The notes under the pieces are model-generated. The model saw nothing but the letters and a program-made list of their open reading frames with translations. It searched no databases and had not been told where the DNA came from. A stretch of 64,000 nucleotides of DNA, taken from positions 1-64,000 of the forward strand of contig JAEXHA010000021.1 of NCBI GenBank assembly GCA_023450335.1. The letters are read 5' to 3'. Made by a program: the position numbers and the translations under genes. Of the stretch, positions 19,187 through 27,736 are shown one piece after another. Source of the stretch: Actinomycetes bacterium. Its GTDB lineage: Bacteria; Actinomycetota; Actinomycetes; Actinomycetales; Microbacteriaceae. The first letter of the stretch is position 1, and the number at the start of each line of letters is the position of its first letter.

Positions 19187-20392
19187 ATGCCCGGCCGTCC
19201 GCCGCAGGAGAAGGCGGAGACACTCGCCTGGCTGCGGCGGATCTCCGGCGACCTCGCGACCGCGACGATCCAACGCCTCGAGGATTCGCTGCCGTGGTAT
19301 GCGGAGATGCCGCCGGCGCGCCGCTCTGCGGTGGGTCTGGTGGCACAGGCCGGCATCACATCGTTCATCCAGTGGTACGACGACCCGAACTCGACGCCGT
19401 GGATCGCGGCCGACATCTTCGCAGCCGCTCCCCGTGAGCTGCTGCGCAGTGTCAGCCTGACCCAGACGCTGCAACTGGTGCGGGTCACTGTCGAGGTGAC
19501 CGAGGAGCGCATCGCCGGCCGCGGTGAGGACTTGCGGGAGAGCATCCTGCTCTACTCGCGCGAGGTCGCCTTCGCTGCCGCGGACGTGTACGCCCGCGCG
19601 GCCGAGGCACGCGGCCTGTGGGATGCGCGACTGGAAGCGCTCGTGGTCGACTCGATCCTCACCGGCGAAGCCGACGAGGAGCTGCCCAGCCGCATCGCGG
19701 CCCTGGGGTGGCACGGGCACGGCGAGGTCGCGGTTCTGGTGGGCACCACGCCCCCGCTGTTCGATGTGGATCACCTGCGTCGCACCGCCCGCAAGCTGGG
19801 CGTCGACGTGCTCATCGGCGTGCAGGGCTCTCGGTTGGTGCTCGTCATCGGCCGCGCGGAGCCGGCGAAGGCAGACGCGCCCGAAGAGCTGCCCTTCGTG
19901 GAGATCGCACGGCGCCTCGAGCCGGGGTTCGGCGCGGGTCACCTCGTGTTGGGGCCGGCGGTGCCGGCGCTGGTGGATGCCGGGCAGAGTGCCCGCGCCG
20001 CGCTGGCCGGCTTCGCGGTTGCGGCGGCCTGGCGCAACGCCCCGCGCCCCGTCGAGGCCGATGACCTGTTGCCCGAGCGTGCCCTGGCCGGCGACGCGCT
20101 GGCCAAGGCGACCCTCGTCGAGCGGATCTATCGTCCCCTCCTCGCGCATTCGACCGACCTGGTGGCCACGCTGTGGAGCTACCTCGACAACGGCCGTTCG
20201 CTGGAGGCGACCGCGCGCGAGCTGTTCGTCCACCCCAATACGGTGCGCTACCGGCTCAAGCGCGTGTCGGATGTCATCGGCTGGGATGCCACCGGACCGC
20301 GCGAGGCGTTGATCCTCCAGACCGCGCTCATCCTGGGATCCATCGGCACCGACCTGACCCGCCGACGCAGCGCCGGCGCACGACGCCACTGA
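19187..20392 (+). CDS. fasR: PucR-type transcriptional regulator of fatty-acid synthesis (FasR-like)
   Basis: 401 residues. The C-terminal PucR helix-turn-helix (HTH_30) reads YLDNGRSLEATARELFVHPNTVRYRLKRV. A GGDEF-like/PucR middle region (about 165-290) precedes it, and a helical N-terminal part carries SFIQWYDDPN. Genes of this type lie directly before fabD in Streptomyces (FasR activates fabDHPF) and Mycobacterium (Rv2242). FasR of mycobacteria senses long-chain acyl-CoA. Start: the ATG six bases after the aceE stop; no strong Shine-Dalgarno, so it may be translated by coupling. The gene assignment rests on family plus position. Confidence 0.9.
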   Translation: MPGRPPQEKAETLAWLRRISGDLATATIQRLEDSLPWYAEMPPARRSAVGLVAQAGITSFIQWYDDPNSTPWIAADIFAAAPRELLRSVSLTQTLQLVRVTVEVTEERIAGRGEDLRESILLYSREVAFAAADVYARAAEARGLWDARLEALVVDSILTGEADEELPSRIAALGWHGHGEVAVLVGTTPPLFDVDHLRRTARKLGVDVLIGVQGSRLVLVIGRAEPAKADAPEELPFVEIARRLEPGFGAGHLVLGPAVPALVDAGQSARAALAGFAVAAAWRNAPRPVEADDLLPERALAGDALAKATLVERIYRPLLAHSTDLVATLWSYLDNGRSLEATARELFVHPNTVRYRLKRVSDVIGWDATGPREALILQTALILGSIGTDLTRRRSAGARRH

Positions 20393-20417
20393 CGCACATG
20401 TGCGGCACGCACAAAGC

Positions 20418-20447
20418 CTGGCGGCTTTCTTGTGACCTCATCGCCAG
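20418..20447. promoter_or_regulatory. inverted repeat CTGGCG-N18-CGCCAG, possible operator of fabD
   Basis: A six-base inverted repeat lies between the regulator gene and fabD, upstream of the putative fabD -10. It could be a FasR site, but the half-sites are short and I have no consensus to compare. Confidence 0.25.
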
Positions 20448-20468
20448 ATGGGGCCGCGCGGTTGTTGG

Positions 20469-20474
20469 CAGGAT
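20469..20474 (+). promoter_or_regulatory. -10 box CAGGAT, leaderless fabD
   Basis: CAGGAT followed by six bases and then the GTG at 20481. This matches the spacing of other leaderless starts here, though the hexamer is weaker. Confidence 0.4.
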
Positions 20475-20480
20475 GGAACC

Positions 20481-21398
20481 GTGAAAATCGCCGTCTTCCC
20501 CGGACAGGGCTCGCAGACCCCCGGATTCCTCATTCCGTGGCTCGAGCGCGAAGGCGCCCGCGACCGCCTTGCACAGTTCTCGGACGCTGCCGGCGTCGAC
20601 CTCATCGCGGCCGGTACGGAATGGGACGCGGACCGCATCCGCGAGACCCAGGTGGCCCAGCCGCTCATCGTCGCGGCCGGACTGCTGGCGTGGGAAGCGC
20701 TGACGGCCACGGGTACACGTCCCGCCGGCGTCGCGGGCCATTCCGTCGGCGAACTGGCGGCGCTTTCGGCGGCCGGGGTCATCTCGGCCGACGAAGCGCT
20801 GCGGCTTGTCGGCGTGCGCGGTCGCGCGATGGCTACGGCCGCGACAGCCGCCGAGACCGGCATGAGCGCCGTCATCGGTGGAGACCAGGACGCCGTGGTC
20901 GCCCGGCTGGCTGAACTGCGGCTCACCGCGGCCAACTACAACGGCGGGGGGCAGATCGTCGCCGCCGGAGCGCTGGGCGACCTCGCCGAGCTCGCCGCCG
21001 CGCCGCCCCGCGGTGTGCGTGTCATCCCGCTGCAGGTGGCAGGTGCCTTCCACACCGGATACATGGCCTCCGCCGTCGACGCTCTGCGGGCCGCGGCGGC
21101 CGATGTCACGGCATCCACCCCCGACCTGACCCTGTGGACCAACAGCGACGGGACGACGCTCACCGATGGCCGCACGGCGCTGGATCTGATGGTCGCGCAG
21201 GTGGCCAGCCCGGTGCGGTGGGACTTGTGCATGGCCTCATTCGCCGACCACGGCGTCGACGGCATCATCGAACTGACCCCCGCGGGCACACTCGTCGGGC
21301 TCGCCAAGCGCGCCCTGCGCGGTGTGCCGGCGGTCGCGGTGAAGACCCCCGAGGACCTCGAGGCGGCCACCGCACTTCTGACAGGAGGCGACGCGTGA
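20481..21398 (+). CDS. fabD: malonyl-CoA:ACP transacylase
   Basis: 305 residues with a GTG start. It loads malonyl groups onto ACP for FAS-II. It begins with the family opening IAVFPGQGSQTPGF. The catalytic Ser sits in GHSVGELAALSAAG (about residue 88). GAFHTGYM carries the active-site His, and IELTPAGTLVGLAKR is a conserved late motif. It is the first gene of the fabD-fabH-acpP-fabF cluster; its TGA overlaps the fabH GTG by four bases. Three residues of the usual N-terminal extension are absent, consistent with a leaderless start. Confidence 0.96.
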   Translation: MKIAVFPGQGSQTPGFLIPWLEREGARDRLAQFSDAAGVDLIAAGTEWDADRIRETQVAQPLIVAAGLLAWEALTATGTRPAGVAGHSVGELAALSAAGVISADEALRLVGVRGRAMATAATAAETGMSAVIGGDQDAVVARLAELRLTAANYNGGGQIVAAGALGDLAELAAAPPRGVRVIPLQVAGAFHTGYMASAVDALRAAAADVTASTPDLTLWTNSDGTTLTDGRTALDLMVAQVASPVRWDLCMASFADHGVDGIIELTPAGTLVGLAKRALRGVPAVAVKTPEDLEAATALLTGGDA

Positions 21399-22396
21399 CC
21401 GTCACGCTCAAGCAGTCCACCGGACCGGCGCATACGCGCATCTACGCCTACGGCGCCGCGCGTGGCGAGAACGCCGTGCCCAATGATGATCTGATCGGTC
21501 CGATCGACTCCAGCGACGAGTGGATCCGGCAGCGTACCGGCATCGTCACCCGCACGCGTGCCATTGCCACGACCACTGCTGTCGACCTCGCCGCCGACGC
21601 CGCCCGCGAGGCGGTGGAGCGCTCGGGTGTCGCGGCCGATCAGATCGATGCCGTCATCGTGGCGACCATCTCCAACCCGAAGCAGACGCCGTCGGTCTCG
21701 GCCATCGTCGCCGACCGCGTCGGCGCCAACCCGGCGGCCGCGTACGATCTGAACGCCGCGTGCGCGGGGTTCGCGTACGGCGTCGCCCAGGCCGACGCGC
21801 TCATCCGCGCGGGCGCCGCCCAGTACGCGATCGTGGTGGGTGCCGAGAAGCTCAGTGACATCGTCGACCCCGCCGACCGCTCGATCTCGTTCCTGCTCGG
21901 CGACGGCGCCGGGGCCGTCGTCATCGGCCCCAGCGACACCCCGGGCATCGGGCCCACGGTGTGGGGCTCGGACGGGTCGAAAGCCGATGCGGTGGGCATG
22001 AACCACACTCTCGTCGAGTTCCGCGATGGCGTCGCCCCGTGGCCCACGCTCCGCCAAGAGGGCCCCACGGTGTTCCGCTGGGCGGTGTGGGAGATGGTCA
22101 AGGTCGCCCGCCAGGCCCTTGACGAGGCGGGCGTGAAGCCGGAGGACCTCGCCGCCTTCGTCCCGCACCAGGCGAACATGCGCATCATCGACGAGTTCGC
22201 CAAGCAGTTGAAGCTGCCCGATTCGGTCGTCATCGCCCGCGACATCGAGACCACGGGCAATACGTCTGCGGCATCCATTCCCCTCGCCGCGCACCGCCTG
22301 CTGGAGGAGCACCCCGAACTCAGCGGCGGGCTCGCCCTCCAGATCGGCTTCGGCGCCGGACTCGTGTTCGGTGCGCAAGTCGTGGTGCTTCCCTGA
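21395..22396 (+). CDS. fabH: beta-ketoacyl-ACP synthase III
   Basis: 333 residues. It condenses acyl-CoA primer with malonyl-ACP and so sets the starter unit; in branched-chain-lipid actinobacteria such as Microbacterium it would prefer branched primers (inference). GTG start with AGGAGG seven bases upstream, overlapping the fabD stop (GTGA). The Cys-His-Asn triad is visible: NAACAGFAYG, PHQANMRIID and TGNTSAASIP. SSDEWIRQRTGI near the N-terminus and GFGAGLVFG at the end are typical. All three active-site motifs are intact. Confidence 0.96.
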   Translation: MTVTLKQSTGPAHTRIYAYGAARGENAVPNDDLIGPIDSSDEWIRQRTGIVTRTRAIATTTAVDLAADAAREAVERSGVAADQIDAVIVATISNPKQTPSVSAIVADRVGANPAAAYDLNAACAGFAYGVAQADALIRAGAAQYAIVVGAEKLSDIVDPADRSISFLLGDGAGAVVIGPSDTPGIGPTVWGSDGSKADAVGMNHTLVEFRDGVAPWPTLRQEGPTVFRWAVWEMVKVARQALDEAGVKPEDLAAFVPHQANMRIIDEFAKQLKLPDSVVIARDIETTGNTSAASIPLAAHRLLEEHPELSGGLALQIGFGAGLVFGAQVVVLP

Positions 22397-22414
22397 CCGC
22401 GCCGCCCTCACACC

Positions 22415-22441
22415 TAGACTGAACAGCGGCCCGGCCGGGCC
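22415..22441 (+). promoter_or_regulatory. internal promoter (TAGACT) and 14-bp palindrome before acpP
   Basis: TAGACT at 22415-22420 suggests a separate promoter for acpP. The palindrome GGCCCGGCCGGGCC at 22428-22441 would sit in the 5' leader. It might raise ACP expression above that of its neighbours or stabilise the transcript. Confidence 0.4.
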
Positions 22442-22475
22442 CCTGAAGACCGCCATCAGAACAAGGAGACATCCC

Positions 22476-22724
22476 ATGGCACTCACCAACGACGAGGTTC
22501 TCGCCGGGCTCGCCGAGCTCATCACCGACGAGACGGGCATCGCGGCCGACGAGGTCGCCCTCGAGAAGTCGTTCACCGACGATCTCGACATCGATTCGAT
22601 CTCGATGATGACGATCGTGGTGAACGCCGAGGAGAAGTTCGGCGTGACCATCCCCGACGAAGAGGTCAAGAACCTCAAGACCGTCGGCGATGCTGTGACG
22701 TTCATCACTTCCAACCAGGAGTGA
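22476..22724 (+). CDS. acpP: acyl carrier protein
   Basis: 82 residues, acidic, of the usual size. It carries growing acyl chains on 4'-phosphopantetheine in FAS-II. The prosthetic-group Ser is Ser41 in DDLDIDSISMM; the usual DSL is DSI here, as in many actinobacterial ACPs. The C-terminal helix ends at NQE. ATG start behind AAGGAG. It sits between fabH and fabF, with its own -10 box (TAGACT) in the 79-base gap upstream, fitting the high ACP demand of the cell. Confidence 0.97.
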   Translation: MALTNDEVLAGLAELITDETGIAADEVALEKSFTDDLDIDSISMMTIVVNAEEKFGVTIPDEEVKNLKTVGDAVTFITSNQE

Positions 22725-22776
22725 CTTTCACCGGCGGTGGGGGCCTGCGCCCCCGCCCCGAGACCGCGAGGAAACC

Positions 22777-24015
22777 ATGACCAAGCCCCGTATCGTCGTC
22801 ACCGGCATCGGCGCCACGTCGCCCATCGGCGGCACCGCGCCCGACAGCTGGTCGGCGTTGCTGGACAAAGCGTCCGGCGCCCGTTCGCTCGAGTATGACT
22901 GGGTCGAGCAGTACAACCTGCCCGTCACTTTCGCCGCCGAGGCACTCGTGCGCCCCGACACCGTGCTCGAACGGCCCGTCGCCAAACGACTCGACCCGTC
23001 GTCTCAGTTCGCGCTGGTAGCGGCGAAAGAGGCGTGGGCCGACGCCGGTGAGCCCGAGGTGGACCCGGAGCGGCTCGGCGTCGACTTCGCCACCGGTATC
23101 GGGGGCCTGTGGACCCTCCTCGACGCGTGGGACACCCTGCGCGAGAAGGGCCCCCGGCGCGTCCTGCCGATGACGGTGCCGATGCTCATGCCCAATGCTG
23201 CAGCCGGCAACCTGTCGCTGCACTTCGGCGCCCGTGCGTTCGCGCGCACCGTGGCCAGCGCATGTGCGTCCAGTACCGAGTCGATCGTGAACGCGGTCGA
23301 GCATCTGCAGGCGGGCCTGGCAGACGTGGTGATCGCCGGCGGCACCGAATCGGTGATCCACCCGGTCACGATCGCATCGTTCGCCTCGATGCAGGCGCTC
23401 TCGCGCCGCAACGACGACCCCGCCACCGCCTCGCGGCCCGGCAGCATCGACCGCGACGGCTTCGTCATGGGCGAGGGCGCCGCGGTCCTGATCCTCGAGA
23501 CCGAGGAACATGCCAAGGCGCGCGGCGCGAAGATCTACGGTGCCGTGCTCGGCGGTGGTGTGACCGCCGACTCGTACCACATCACCGCCAATGACCCTGA
23601 GGGCACCGGCGCCGCCCGTGCGGTGGAACTCGCGTTGCAGCAGGCCGGCGCGTCTCCGGACGATGTCACCCACATCAATGCGCACGCGACCTCGACACCC
23701 GTCGGCGATCCCAATGAGTACGTGGCGCTCAAGACGGTGTTCGGCGACCGTGTCGATGAGATCCCGGTCTCGGCGACCAAGGCGTCGACCGGCCACCTTC
23801 TGGGTGGCACGGGTGCGCTCGAAGCGGTCTTCACGATCCTGGCGCTGCGCGACCGGGTCGCTCCGCCGACCATCAACCTGACCGAGCAGGACCCGGCGGT
23901 GCCGTTCCGCCTGTCGGGCGAGTCCACGCCGCTGGGCGCCGGCGACCAGTTGGCCATCAGCAACTCGTTCGGCTTCGGCGGCCACAACGCCGTCGCGGTG
24001 TTCGCTTCGGCCTGA
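22777..24015 (+). CDS. fabF: beta-ketoacyl-ACP synthase II
   Basis: 412 residues. It is the elongating condensing enzyme of FAS-II. Catalytic Cys163 lies in TVASACASSTESI, the first His in INAHATSTPVGDPNE and the second in STGHLLGGTGALEAVF. GFGGHNAVAVF closes the protein. The N-terminus, RIVVTGIGATSPIGG, is standard. The ATG follows CGAGGAAACC. It is the last gene of the fab cluster and ends at a strong terminator (24026-24061). In mycobacteria this place is held by kasA/kasB, whose mycolate role is not expected here. Confidence 0.97.
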   Translation: MTKPRIVVTGIGATSPIGGTAPDSWSALLDKASGARSLEYDWVEQYNLPVTFAAEALVRPDTVLERPVAKRLDPSSQFALVAAKEAWADAGEPEVDPERLGVDFATGIGGLWTLLDAWDTLREKGPRRVLPMTVPMLMPNAAAGNLSLHFGARAFARTVASACASSTESIVNAVEHLQAGLADVVIAGGTESVIHPVTIASFASMQALSRRNDDPATASRPGSIDRDGFVMGEGAAVLILETEEHAKARGAKIYGAVLGGGVTADSYHITANDPEGTGAARAVELALQQAGASPDDVTHINAHATSTPVGDPNEYVALKTVFGDRVDEIPVSATKASTGHLLGGTGALEAVFTILALRDRVAPPTINLTEQDPAVPFRLSGESTPLGAGDQLAISNSFGFGGHNAVAVFASA

Positions 24016-24025
24016 GGCCACGCAT

Positions 24026-24061
24026 AAAGACGCCCCCGGGAAGCCATCCGGGGGCGTCTTT
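24026..24061 (+). terminator. intrinsic terminator after fabF
   Basis: AAAGACGCCCCCGG and CCGGGGGCGTCTTT form a perfect 14-bp stem with an 8-base loop. The flanking A and T runs make it work on both strands, so it also limits DUF3145 read-through. Confidence 0.88.
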
Positions 24062-24182
24062 GGTGTCAGGCGGTGCGGTACGCGGTCCTGGAGCCCGGGA
24101 AACCCGTCTACCGAGCCCCGTACTGGCGCCACGCGCGCGCCTGCGTCTTCAGTTGTCCAGTGTCGCCGTCGGCGCGATCGTC

Positions 24183-24686
24183 TCAGCCGACCTTGTGCAG
24201 CCAGACGACCGGTGCGTCGTCACTGGCGTGACGGAACGGGTCGAGCTCTTCATCCCATGCCGCACCCAGCGCGATGTCGAGCTCACGCTGCAGCTCGAGC
24301 ACGTCGCCGGCAGCGATCTCCATGGCGTAACGGATGCGGTCCTCACCGATGACGACGTTGCCGGCGGTATCGGTCTGGGCGAAGTGGATGCCGAGGCCCG
24401 GCGTGTGCATCCAGCGCCCACCGTCGCTGCGCGGCGTCGGATCCTCGCTCACCTCGAACCGCAGGTGCTCCCACCCGCGGATGCCGGTGGCCAGGGCGGC
24501 GCCGGTGCCGGCCGGGCCCTCCCAGTAGTACTCGGCGCGGCGGCTGCCGGCCAGCACGGGCTGGTCGGCCCAGTCGAAGCTCACCGCGTGCCCGAGGGCA
24601 CGACCGACCGCCCACTCGAGGTGGGGGCACAACGCGCGCGGCGCGGAGTGGATATAGATCACTCCACGCGCTTGTGGTGTCGCCAT
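24183..24686 (-). CDS. DUF3145 family protein
   Basis: 167 residues; the ATG follows ACGGAG. It is a soluble, Trp-rich protein without a signal: RGVIYIHSAPRALCPHLEWA at the start, then GWEHLRFEVSEDP and MHTPGLGIHFAQTD. It is highly conserved in actinobacteria and habitually lies just behind fabF, facing it, as here. The function is unknown; location suggests a tie to fatty-acid metabolism, which is inference only. A GATAAT -10 box at 24765-24770 (minus strand) probably drives it, sharing the intergenic region with the catalase gene. Confidence 0.93.
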   Translation of the reverse strand: MATPQARGVIYIHSAPRALCPHLEWAVGRALGHAVSFDWADQPVLAGSRRAEYYWEGPAGTGAALATGIRGWEHLRFEVSEDPTPRSDGGRWMHTPGLGIHFAQTDTAGNVVIGEDRIRYAMEIAAGDVLELQRELDIALGAAWDEELDPFRHASDDAPVVWLHKVG

Positions 24687-24764
24687 GACTTCTCCGTTTC
24701 ATCAGGTGCGTCTTCCCCTACGACCTGAATGCCGGAGTACGGCGTGCTGTGCGGTTGTGCGTCC

Positions 24765-24770
24765 ATTATC
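24765..24770 (-). promoter_or_regulatory. -10 box GATAAT of the DUF3145 gene
   Basis: GATAAT on the minus strand lies 78 bases before the DUF3145 ATG in the divergent DUF3145/catalase region (24687-24895). No clear peroxide-regulator box was seen there. Confidence 0.4.
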
Positions 24771-24895
24771 GCTGAAACCGAGGGGTAATGACAAGCATGT
24801 GATTTCCGGGACCGGCCGATGAGCCGCCCGCGGTGAGAGGATGGGGGCGGCTGCTTGACAGCCATCGGTTCGATTCGCCAACGAAGGAGAACGAG

Positions 24896-26419
24896 ATGGA
24901 CGACAAGACTCCGCACGCCACCGGATCCACGACTCAGGCCGGCATTCCCGCCGTCAGTGACCGGAATGCGCTGACCGTGGGCAACAACGGGCCCATCGTC
25001 CTGCATGATCACCACCTGATCGAGACCATGCAGCATTTCAACCGGATGAACGTTCCCGAACGTCGCCCCCACGCCAAGGGTGCCGGCGCCTTCGGCACAT
25101 TCGAGGTGACCGAGGATGTGTCTCGGTTCACGATGGCCGACTTCCTGCAGCCGGGTAAGACGACGCAGATGCTGGCCCGCTTCTCGACCGTGGCCGGCGA
25201 ACTGGGCTCCCCCGACACGTGGCGGGACGTGCGCGGGTTCGCGCTGAAGTTCTACACCGAAGAGGGCAACTTCGACCTCGTCGGCAACAACACCCCGGTC
25301 TTCTTCGTGCGTGACCCGATGAAGTTCCAGCACTTCATCCGATCCCAGAAGCGACTGCCTCACAACGGGCTGCGCGACGCCACCATGCAATGGGATTTCT
25401 GGACCCGCAACCCGGAGTCCGCCCACCAGGTCACGTATGTGATGGGCCAGCGCGGCCTTCCCAAGACCTGGCGGCACATGAACGGATACAGTTCGCACAC
25501 GTACTCACTCGTCAATGCGCGGGGCGAGCGGTTCTGGGTGAAATGGCATTTCCAGACCAACCAGGGTGTGGAGTACCTCACCAACGCTGAGGCCGAGCGT
25601 CTGGCCGGCGCCAACGCGGACTTCCACCGTCAGGACCTGTATGAGGCCATCGCGCGAGGTGACTCGCCGTCGTGGGACCTCTACTTCCAGATCATGCCGT
25701 ACGACGAGGCGGCCTCGTACCGCTTCAACCCGTTCGACCTGACCAAGGTCTGGTCGAAGAAGGACTACCCGCGCATCAAGGTCGGCACGATGACCCTGAA
25801 CCGCAACCCGGAGAACTTCTTCGCCCAGATCGAGCAGGCCGGCTTCTCACCGGCCAACATGGTGCCCGGTACGGGGAACTCTCCGGACAAGATGCTGCTG
25901 GGACGCACCTTCTCGTACCAGGACGCCCAGCGCTACCGCATCGGAACGAACTTCCAGCAGCTGCCGGTCAACAAACCGATCAACGAGGTGCACACCTACA
26001 ACTTCGAGGGCAACATGTGGTACGAGCACACCGGCGGCCGCTCGGTGTACGCTCCCAATTCGTTCGGCGACTCGTGGTCGGATGAGGAAGGCCCCGTCGT
26101 GAACGGATGGGAGGCCGACGGTGCGCTGACCCGGCACGCGTACGATCTGCATGCCGAAGACGACGACTTCGGACAGCCGGGAACGCTGGTGCGTGACGTG
26201 TTCACCGATGCGCAGCGGGATGAGTTCGTCCAGACCGTCGCCGGTGCCCTGGACGGCGTCCGCGAACCCGTCCTCTCGAACGCCTTCCAATACTGGAAGA
26301 ACGTCGATGCGACCATCGGCCAGCGGATCGAGGACGCGGTCAGAGCCGGCGCGGACGGCACCACCGTGCCCGGCATGGGCGTCGACGCAGACGAGGACTC
26401 TGAGCCCGGCACCAGCTGA
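24896..26419 (+). CDS. katA: monofunctional haem catalase (clade 3 type)
   Basis: 507 residues. It splits hydrogen peroxide to water and oxygen in the cytoplasm. ATG behind GAAGGAGA. The distal His59 sits in ERRPHAKGAGAFG, the Asn in VGNNTPVFFVRDP, and the proximal haem ligand Tyr341 in RTFSYQDAQRYRIG. VWSKKDYPRIKVGTMTLNRNP and FSPANMVPGTGNSPDKML are characteristic of small-subunit catalases. The C-terminus (ADEDSEPGTS) is acidic. TTGACA at 24855-24860 has no obvious -10 partner. A strong terminator follows. Confidence 0.97.
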   Translation: MDDKTPHATGSTTQAGIPAVSDRNALTVGNNGPIVLHDHHLIETMQHFNRMNVPERRPHAKGAGAFGTFEVTEDVSRFTMADFLQPGKTTQMLARFSTVAGELGSPDTWRDVRGFALKFYTEEGNFDLVGNNTPVFFVRDPMKFQHFIRSQKRLPHNGLRDATMQWDFWTRNPESAHQVTYVMGQRGLPKTWRHMNGYSSHTYSLVNARGERFWVKWHFQTNQGVEYLTNAEAERLAGANADFHRQDLYEAIARGDSPSWDLYFQIMPYDEAASYRFNPFDLTKVWSKKDYPRIKVGTMTLNRNPENFFAQIEQAGFSPANMVPGTGNSPDKMLLGRTFSYQDAQRYRIGTNFQQLPVNKPINEVHTYNFEGNMWYEHTGGRSVYAPNSFGDSWSDEEGPVVNGWEADGALTRHAYDLHAEDDDFGQPGTLVRDVFTDAQRDEFVQTVAGALDGVREPVLSNAFQYWKNVDATIGQRIEDAVRAGADGTTVPGMGVDADEDSEPGTS

Positions 26420-26451
26420 CGCGTGTGCGCCTGAGGCGCGGCGGCACGCGC

Positions 26452-26479
26452 GAAACGGCCGCCCGCGGGCGGCCGTTTC
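26452..26479. terminator. bidirectional terminator after katA
   Basis: GAAACGGCCGCCC and GGGCGGCCGTTTC form a perfect 13-bp stem with a 2-base loop on paper (it would open to four or more). It separates katA from the convergent tRNA-Met. Confidence 0.75.
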
Positions 26480-26483
26480 TGCG

Positions 26484-26557
26484 TAGGGCGGGTGGGACTT
26501 GAACCCACGATCGTCGGGTTATGAGCCCGCTGCCTTGACCAGCTTGGCCACCGCCCC
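26484..26557 (-). tRNA. tRNA with anticodon CAT (tRNA-Met; tRNA-Ile2 possible)
   Basis: 74 nt on the minus strand. Acceptor GGGGCGG/CCGCCCT with a G-U first pair; D arm GCC/GGC; anticodon loop CTCATAA; T arm GTGGG TTCAAGT CCCAC; discriminator A. The anticodon stem GCGGG/CCCGA has a G27-A43 mismatch. The body does not look like initiator tRNA. CAT-anticodon tRNAs can also be Ile2 after lysidine modification, which sequence alone does not settle. Confidence 0.85.
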
Positions 26558-26596
26558 CCGCCGTTCGAGCCTACCGGAGTGCAGTCCCGAGGCCGG

Positions 26597-27694
26597 TCAG
26601 TGGCGGTGCGGGCCGAGCGGCTTGTCGTCGTCCACGGGCGGCTGCGGCCACACCTTGGACACCGCCTCGGTGATGCGCACCGACCCCGTGCGTGGTGCGG
26701 GGTCGTCGGGGGTGACCCCGCCGCCGCTCCCCCGGCGAATCGGCAGTTCTTGACTCTCACTGATCACTTGTGGGTGGTGCCGCGCCAGCTGGAACACGCC
26801 CACGATGGCCAGAGCCCCCGCGACGCCGAAGCCCAGATATGCCGGCAGCGGGGCGCCCTCTGCCTCCTGCAGAACCACCAGGCCGATCAGAATGGCCACG
26901 ATGGGGTCGATCACCGTCAGCCCTGCGATGACGAGGTCGGGCGGTCCGGAGGCGTAGGCGCTCTGAACGAAATAGGCGCCCACCCCCGTGCCGGCCAACA
27001 GTCCCAGCAGACACACGAGGGTGAGCCACTCGAAGTCGCCCGATTGGATGCGGCTGATCACGACCTTGGCGAGTGTCGCGACGAATCCGTACATGATGCC
27101 GGCGGCGACGATGTAGAACAGGGCGCTCATGCGGTGGCGCAGCCACAGCCACGCGCCGGTGAGTGCGACGGTCACCGCGGCCAGGATGATGAGGATCGTC
27201 GTGAGCTGGCCGTCGGAGACCGGTCCCTCGGTGGCGTACAGTGCCGCGATCGTCACGAAGATGAAGATGCCGCCCACGCACAGGGCGATGGCGGTGATCG
27301 ACCGGCGCGTGGGCCTGTGGCCGCTGATGCGGGCGTTGAGCAACGTCGTGATGACCAGTGAGATCGCGCCGACGGGCTGGACGAGGATGAGCGGCGCGAA
27401 AGACAGCGCCGACAGTTGGCACACGATCGCCAGGCCCAGCATGAGGGTGCCGATCACCCAGGACGGTCGCCGCAGCAGGCTGAAGAGCTGGCTGCCGCTC
27501 AGGCCGCCCCGTTCGCCGGTCTGCTTCGAGAGCCGCTCGACCTTCTGAACACCGCGATGCTGGTACTGCGCACCGAACGACATGAACACCGCACCGAGGA
27601 GCGCCAGTGGGATGCCGATGAGGATCGCGGGGTCCCGGAACACACCCACCACTTGATCGGCGATGTCCTCCATCGCCATGACCGCCGCATCCAC
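26597..27694 (-). CDS. DMT-superfamily (NIPA-like) membrane transporter
   Basis: 365 residues with about nine hydrophobic helices between 25 and 310, then a 50-residue cytosolic tail (Gly/Pro/Asp-rich, ending PLGPHRH). The opening LIGIPLALLGAVFMSFGAQYQHRGV and the SFAPLILVQPVGAISLVIT segment match actinobacterial DMT/EamA-related proteins, loosely related to NIPA magnesium transporters. The substrate is unknown. GTG start: TAGTGT (27701-27706) precedes it by exactly six bases with no Shine-Dalgarno, which supports a leaderless start over the ATG five codons in. It is divergent from def. Confidence 0.8.
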   Translation of the reverse strand: MDAAVMAMEDIADQVVGVFRDPAILIGIPLALLGAVFMSFGAQYQHRGVQKVERLSKQTGERGGLSGSQLFSLLRRPSWVIGTLMLGLAIVCQLSALSFAPLILVQPVGAISLVITTLLNARISGHRPTRRSITAIALCVGGIFIFVTIAALYATEGPVSDGQLTTILIILAAVTVALTGAWLWLRHRMSALFYIVAAGIMYGFVATLAKVVISRIQSGDFEWLTLVCLLGLLAGTGVGAYFVQSAYASGPPDLVIAGLTVIDPIVAILIGLVVLQEAEGAPLPAYLGFGVAGALAIVGVFQLARHHPQVISESQELPIRRGSGGGVTPDDPAPRTGSVRITEAVSKVWPQPPVDDDKPLGPHRH

Positions 27695-27700
27695 ACAATG

Positions 27701-27730
27701 ACACTAACGGCACCACCGCGTCGGTAGGCT
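27701..27730. promoter_or_regulatory. divergent leaderless promoters of the DMT gene and def
   Basis: On the minus strand TAGTGT (27701-27706) is six bases from the GTG at 27694. On the plus strand TAGGCT (27725-27730) is six bases from the GTG at 27737. Both genes lack a Shine-Dalgarno. Confidence 0.6.
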
Positions 27731-27736
27731 CAGGAC

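Noticed and set aside
16314..19346. A 1,010-codon minus-strand open frame
   Set aside because: Antisense shadow of aceE, with no recognisable domain; AceE motifs on the plus strand are complete.
24659..24764. Upstream peptide of 35 residues overlapping the DUF3145 start
   Set aside because: Its ATG overlaps the GATAAT -10 box, so the transcript probably begins after the ATG.
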